In this document: positions 53,898-57,227 of the stretch, one piece after another
Layout: every line of letters begins with the position of its first letter
How positions within the stretch are numbered: position 1 is the stretch's first letter
Source of the DNA: Butyriboletus loyo
Taxonomy: Eukaryota; Basidiomycota; Agaricomycetes; Boletales; Boletaceae
Length of the DNA: 57,227 nt
NCBI GenBank assembly: GCA_038093515.1
Contig: JBBPSI010000159.1
Span: 1-57,227, forward strand
Direction of reading: 5' to 3'
Notes under the pieces: generated by a model
What the model was told of the DNA's origin: nothing
Databases searched by the model: none
The model's input: only the letters and a program-made list of their open reading frames with translations
Program-made: the position numbers and the translations under genes

Positions 53898-56800
53898 TTA
53901 CTGCGAAGATGGGGAGGAAAAGTCCTTGGGGTGGCGCAGTTTATAAGCCTTGAGCAAGGCCTGCGCATGGACCAGGTTCCCGTTTGGTTCCCAGGTGTTT
54001 TCTGCTGCGGAATATCCTTTCCAGGACACAAGGAACTGACGGCGTCCCTTTGAACCGCGATGGGACAAGATCCGATCGATCTCGTACTCTTCATCTCCGT
54101 CTATCTCTTCCGGAGGGGGATTGGTAAAGTTCGGGCCGTGTTCTGCCGTTTCGCGATAAGGGGTCAGGAGGGACGCGTGGAAGACATCATGGATCTTCCA
54201 TGTCGGCGGCAGTCGGAGCCTGTACGCCACAGGAGAGATGACCTGTGCGATTTCGAACGGACCTTCCCGTCTAGGGGCGAGCTTCTTCGACGGGTACCTG
54301 AGTCGAAGGTTGCGCCCTTCCAACCAAACCTTATCGCCAGCCTTCCACGGACGGAACTTGGACTGGATCCGTTCCTTCATCAACCGGCGTGCCTTCTCGT
54401 GTGCTTCTAAAGCTTCCGTTCGGGCTCCCGTGAGCTCCGAGAGTCTAGACTCAAGGGCGGGGAGGAACGTCTTTCCGATTGGGGGATAAGACCTCGGCTC
54501 ATACCCGACCATCAGGGAGAATGGGGACACGTTCGTCGAGGAGTGAGTCATCGAGTTGTGGGAAAACTCGGCCATGGGGAGGAGCTCTGCCCAACGCTCG
54601 GGATGACCGTCACAGAAGATTCGGAGGTACGTCTCCAATTCTTGGTTAACTCGTTCAGTTTCACCGTCGGTCTGTGGGTGATACGCGGAAGAGAGGGCGA
54701 GGTCGTAATCGAGCAGTCTGGCGAGTTCCCTAGCAAATGCCGACGCGAACTGCGGACCTCTGTCGGAGATGCAGCGGGAATGTAGGCCGAACCGAAGGAA
54801 GACGGTTTTGAAAAATAACTTGGCAACTCCTGCCGCGTCGATGTCTTTGTTGCAAGGGGAATAAATTACCCCCTTCGTAAGCCCATGGTCTACCACGACC
54901 ATGACTGAATCATAACCCAGAGAGGGAGGGAGACCGGTGATGAGGTCGACTGAGACCTGTTCAAAAGGGCGAGAGGCCACGCTGGCCAGAGGGGTGAGAG
55001 GGGGGACGGTGGGATGAGTATTAACTTTATGCGCTTGACATACGGCGCAGCCCGAGACGAAACGGCGGACCAAATTAGCCATGCCTGGCCACCAATAATC
55101 ACGTTGCACCAGATTCTGGGTGCGGAATATTCCACCGTGACCCCCAGCGGGACTCTCGTGTAAGGACCGAATAAGGTCGACGCGTGCTTCCTCGGGGATG
55201 TAGCGCTTCTTGCGAAAGTACAGCTCTTTGCCGTCGAAGTCCCAATCCCCAGCATTCATTTTGGGAAAGAGCGGGGAGTCTTCGTAAAGAGCCTGCATGC
55301 AACGCTTAATCATAGGGTCGCTGGGGGTGGAGGCGGCAATCTTTTCGGCAAGAGCGACGTCAATCTTGCGAGCGAAGAGATTTTCGGGGAGGAGAGTAAC
55401 TTCCTGGTTGTCGGCGGAAGTGTCAACGTCGTCGCGGCGGGATAAGGCATCGGCCGGGCCCATCTGAGTACCCGGAATGTGATGGAAGTGCAGGTCGAAA
55501 TCCTGCAGGAACATAAGCCAGCGTGCTTGCCGGCGAGACAACTTGTTTGGTTGGCGGAAGTAGGTGAGATTCTTGTGGTCGGTGAGAATCTCCACCTGAT
55601 GACCAGTACCGCGCAGGTAGTGGCGCCATTCTTCTAATGCGTGAATGACCGCGAGCAACTCGCGATCATAGATATCGTAATTGCGCTCAGCGGGCGAGAG
55701 CGTCTTTGACAAGTAGGCGCAAGGATGCAGGTCGCCATTGACATCCTTTTGCATGAGCACTGCTCCAGTAGCAGTGAGAGAGGCATCCGTCATCACGGCA
55801 AACGGCTTCGTGACATCGGGCATTGAGAGAACGGGTTGTCGTAAGAACGACTGTTTGATTGCTTGGAACGCCTGTTCGCAAGCCGGGGTCCAAGCCCATG
55901 GAGAGTTCTTCTTAGTCAGGTCGTGCAGTGGCTTCGCGATGTGAGAGAAGTCCTGTATGAACCTGCGATAAAAATTGCAAAACCCGATGAAGGACCTGAC
56001 TGCCTTCACCGAGGTCGGGGGGTTCCATTCGCGAATGGCTTTCAACTTGGTCGGGTCCATCTTGACCTGCCCTTCTCGGACCATCATCCCGAGGTATTCC
56101 ACTTCTTCGGCATCGAACGAACACTTTTCCAGTTTGAGGAACAACTTGTGTTCGCGAAGTCGCTCCAGGACACGGATCGTTCGTGCCTCGTGTTCGGCAG
56201 AGGTGGCGGAGTGGATCAAGAGGTCGTCCATGTAGATGATCAACCACCCTTCTGCCATGAGGTCGCCGAAGATATGGTCCATCAAAGCTTGGAAGGTCGC
56301 TGGGGAGTTGCAGAGGCCGAAGAACATCACGGTGGGTTCGAACAGCCCTTGGGGGGTGATGAAGGCCGCTTTCCAGCGGTCGTTCGGCTTGATGAGGACG
56401 TTGTTGTATCCCCAGCGGATGTCCATCTTTGTGAAGATTTTGGACCCTTTGAGACGGTCGACGAGGTCGGAGATGAGGGGGAGAGGGTAGGCGTTTTTGA
56501 CGGTGTGCGAGTTCAGGTACCTGTAGTCCTGACAGGGGCGTAGCGAGCCATCCTTCTTGGATACGAAGAAGAAGGGGGCAGCTTGAGGAGACTTCGAAGG
56601 AGTGATCTTTCCCGACTTGAGGTGTTCCTCGACGAAAGCTTTGCAGGCCTCCGACTCTTTCGGGTTTAGAGGATAGACCTTGGCGACTTTTGGGACAAAG
56701 TCTTTGTCGAGGTCGATAGCATGGTCGAAAGATCGGGACGGGGGTAGTTCCTCAGTGTTCTTCTTGTCAAAAACGTCCGCGAAGGACTTGAACGGGGTTG

Positions 56801-57227
56801 GGAGAACTGCTTTCTCCTTGACGGCTTGGGCGGCGATCTCAGTCGCGATGGTTGCCTTTCTGACAGGGTAGGCGTCCCTTGCTGAAGCGTCTACTCGCTT
56901 CTTCCAGAGCTTGGCGATCTTGGAGTCTGGGTCCAAGTCAAGGTACCGTACCAGGTATCGTTGAGCGATTGCCCGAGGGGAGTCGTGTCGGGGCTTCTTG
57001 ATTTGATCTGGGAGATCGATGTGGCCAGTGGCCCAATCTATTACCGGGTTGGCCTCTCGTAGCCACGGCAATCCCAGGATCATGTTTTCTTTTCCTATGT
57101 TGAGGACTAGGAAACTTCGTTCCTCCTCGGTTTCTCCAATTCTGATGGAGATGTTGACCTTGTGTCTGATGACTCCTCCTTGGTTATTTGACCCGTCCAC
57201 GTTTTGGGCACTAAGTGGCTTGGGTAG
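53898..57227 (-). CDS. Ty3/gypsy Pol polyprotein (partial), chromovirus
   Basis: Open from the window edge; position 57,200 is GTG, not ATG, so the start is off-window. Order from the edge: end of retropepsin (MILGLPWL), reverse transcriptase with AAPFFFVSKKDGSLRPCQDYR and IYMDD (about residue 322 counted from 57,200), RNase H (MTDASLTATGAVL, YDRELLAVIHALEEWRHYL), integrase with its HHCC finger (HESPAGGHGG to CAVCQAHK) and DDE core (VDLITGLP, SDRGPQF, HPQTDGETERVN, about residues 750-847). A C-terminal chromodomain follows (EYEIDRILSHRG, FLVSWKGY, NTWEP). The chromodomain defines a chromovirus, a group that targets modified chromatin. No stop or frameshift is visible in 1100 codons. Confidence 0.92.
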   Translation of the reverse strand, partial: LPKPLSAQNVDGSNNQGGVIRHKVNISIRIGETEEERSFLVLNIGKENMILGLPWLREANPVIDWATGHIDLPDQIKKPRHDSPRAIAQRYLVRYLDLDPDSKIAKLWKKRVDASARDAYPVRKATIATEIAAQAVKEKAVLPTPFKSFADVFDKKNTEELPPSRSFDHAIDLDKDFVPKVAKVYPLNPKESEACKAFVEEHLKSGKITPSKSPQAAPFFFVSKKDGSLRPCQDYRYLNSHTVKNAYPLPLISDLVDRLKGSKIFTKMDIRWGYNNVLIKPNDRWKAAFITPQGLFEPTVMFFGLCNSPATFQALMDHIFGDLMAEGWLIIYMDDLLIHSATSAEHEARTIRVLERLREHKLFLKLEKCSFDAEEVEYLGMMVREGQVKMDPTKLKAIREWNPPTSVKAVRSFIGFCNFYRRFIQDFSHIAKPLHDLTKKNSPWAWTPACEQAFQAIKQSFLRQPVLSMPDVTKPFAVMTDASLTATGAVLMQKDVNGDLHPCAYLSKTLSPAERNYDIYDRELLAVIHALEEWRHYLRGTGHQVEILTDHKNLTYFRQPNKLSRRQARWLMFLQDFDLHFHHIPGTQMGPADALSRRDDVDTSADNQEVTLLPENLFARKIDVALAEKIAASTPSDPMIKRCMQALYEDSPLFPKMNAGDWDFDGKELYFRKKRYIPEEARVDLIRSLHESPAGGHGGIFRTQNLVQRDYWWPGMANLVRRFVSGCAVCQAHKVNTHPTVPPLTPLASVASRPFEQVSVDLITGLPPSLGYDSVMVVVDHGLTKGVIYSPCNKDIDAAGVAKLFFKTVFLRFGLHSRCISDRGPQFASAFARELARLLDYDLALSSAYHPQTDGETERVNQELETYLRIFCDGHPERWAELLPMAEFSHNSMTHSSTNVSPFSLMVGYEPRSYPPIGKTFLPALESRLSELTGARTEALEAHEKARRLMKERIQSKFRPWKAGDKVWLEGRNLRLRYPSKKLAPRREGPFEIAQVISPVAYRLRLPPTWKIHDVFHASLLTPYRETAEHGPNFTNPPPEEIDGDEEYEIDRILSHRGSKGRRQFLVSWKGYSAAENTWEPNGNLVHAQALLKAYKLRHPKDFSSPSSQ

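Larger units (their letters stand above)
51639..57227 (-). mobile_element. Ty3-type chromovirus, 3' portion
   Basis: A long-terminal-repeat retrotransposon on the minus strand, cut by the right window edge. In its own 5'-3' order it shows the end of protease, reverse transcriptase, RNase H, integrase and chromodomain in one open frame, then an extra zinc-knuckle ORF, a polypurine tract and the 3' LTR. The pol frame is fully open and the LTR ends are perfect, so it looks young. The capsid part of gag and the 5' LTR lie outside the window. Confidence 0.9.

Overview
The window is nuclear DNA of a filamentous basidiomycete, most likely an agaricomycete. Genes are packed with short GT-AG introns (about 45-80 nt) carrying CTRAY-type branch sites. 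There are fungal cell-wall enzymes (GH128, GH5, chitin synthase), a chromodomain Ty3 retroelement, and a P-loop GTPase of a type I associate with mushroom-forming fungi. I cannot name the species.

Layout. Position 1-5.2 kb is the 3' part of a decayed GTPase gene, on +. From 6.3-11.7 kb there is a mosaic of damaged copies on -: a 5'-truncated UBP3/USP10-like deubiquitinase, then partial copies of ESF1 and PRCC. Position 13.8-36.4 kb is mostly ordinary housekeeping: DcpS (+), secreted GH128 glucanase (-), MCH1-like transporter (-), a membrane protein (+), an IST1-TBC fusion (+), a MetE-like methyltransferase (-), a Nop8-like RRM protein (-), VPS28 (+) and intact ESF1 (-). Histone H2B (+) and intact PRCC (-) follow to 40.1 kb. 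Relics of a chitin synthase and a cytidine deaminase lie at 40.3-41.9 kb, then a GH5 exo-beta-1,3-glucanase (-) at 42.8-44.8 kb. The second, apparently intact GTPase gene (+) spans 45.8-51.1 kb. A Ty3 chromovirus on - has its 3' LTR at 51,639-52,564, just past the GTPase 3' flank, and runs off the right edge.

The outstanding feature is inside the two GTPase genes. Between the exon ending Trp-Phe-Pro-His-Thr-Lys and the exon starting (Ile/Val)-Val-Thr-Asn-Pro, each gene carries a 3-4 kb array of tandem intron-like units. Each unit begins GTRAGT or a variant, has a CTGAT branch site and a pyrimidine tract, and ends in AG. Consecutive units are separated by exactly three bases: 42 of 42 spacers in the second gene, and 52 of 53 in the first. 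Reading frame enters and leaves the array in phase 0, so each spacer would be a one-codon exon. None of the 94 triplets is a stop codon. In the homogeneous core the introns are nearly identical, while the first two bases of each triplet vary freely and the third is always T (NNT). The result would be about 42 consecutive residues encoded by 42 consecutive single-codon exons. I know of no described precedent. The splicing itself is inferred from sequence only.

Two unrelated blocks (GTPase; ESF1-PRCC) are each present twice in direct orientation. In both pairs the left copy is decayed and the right copy is intact.
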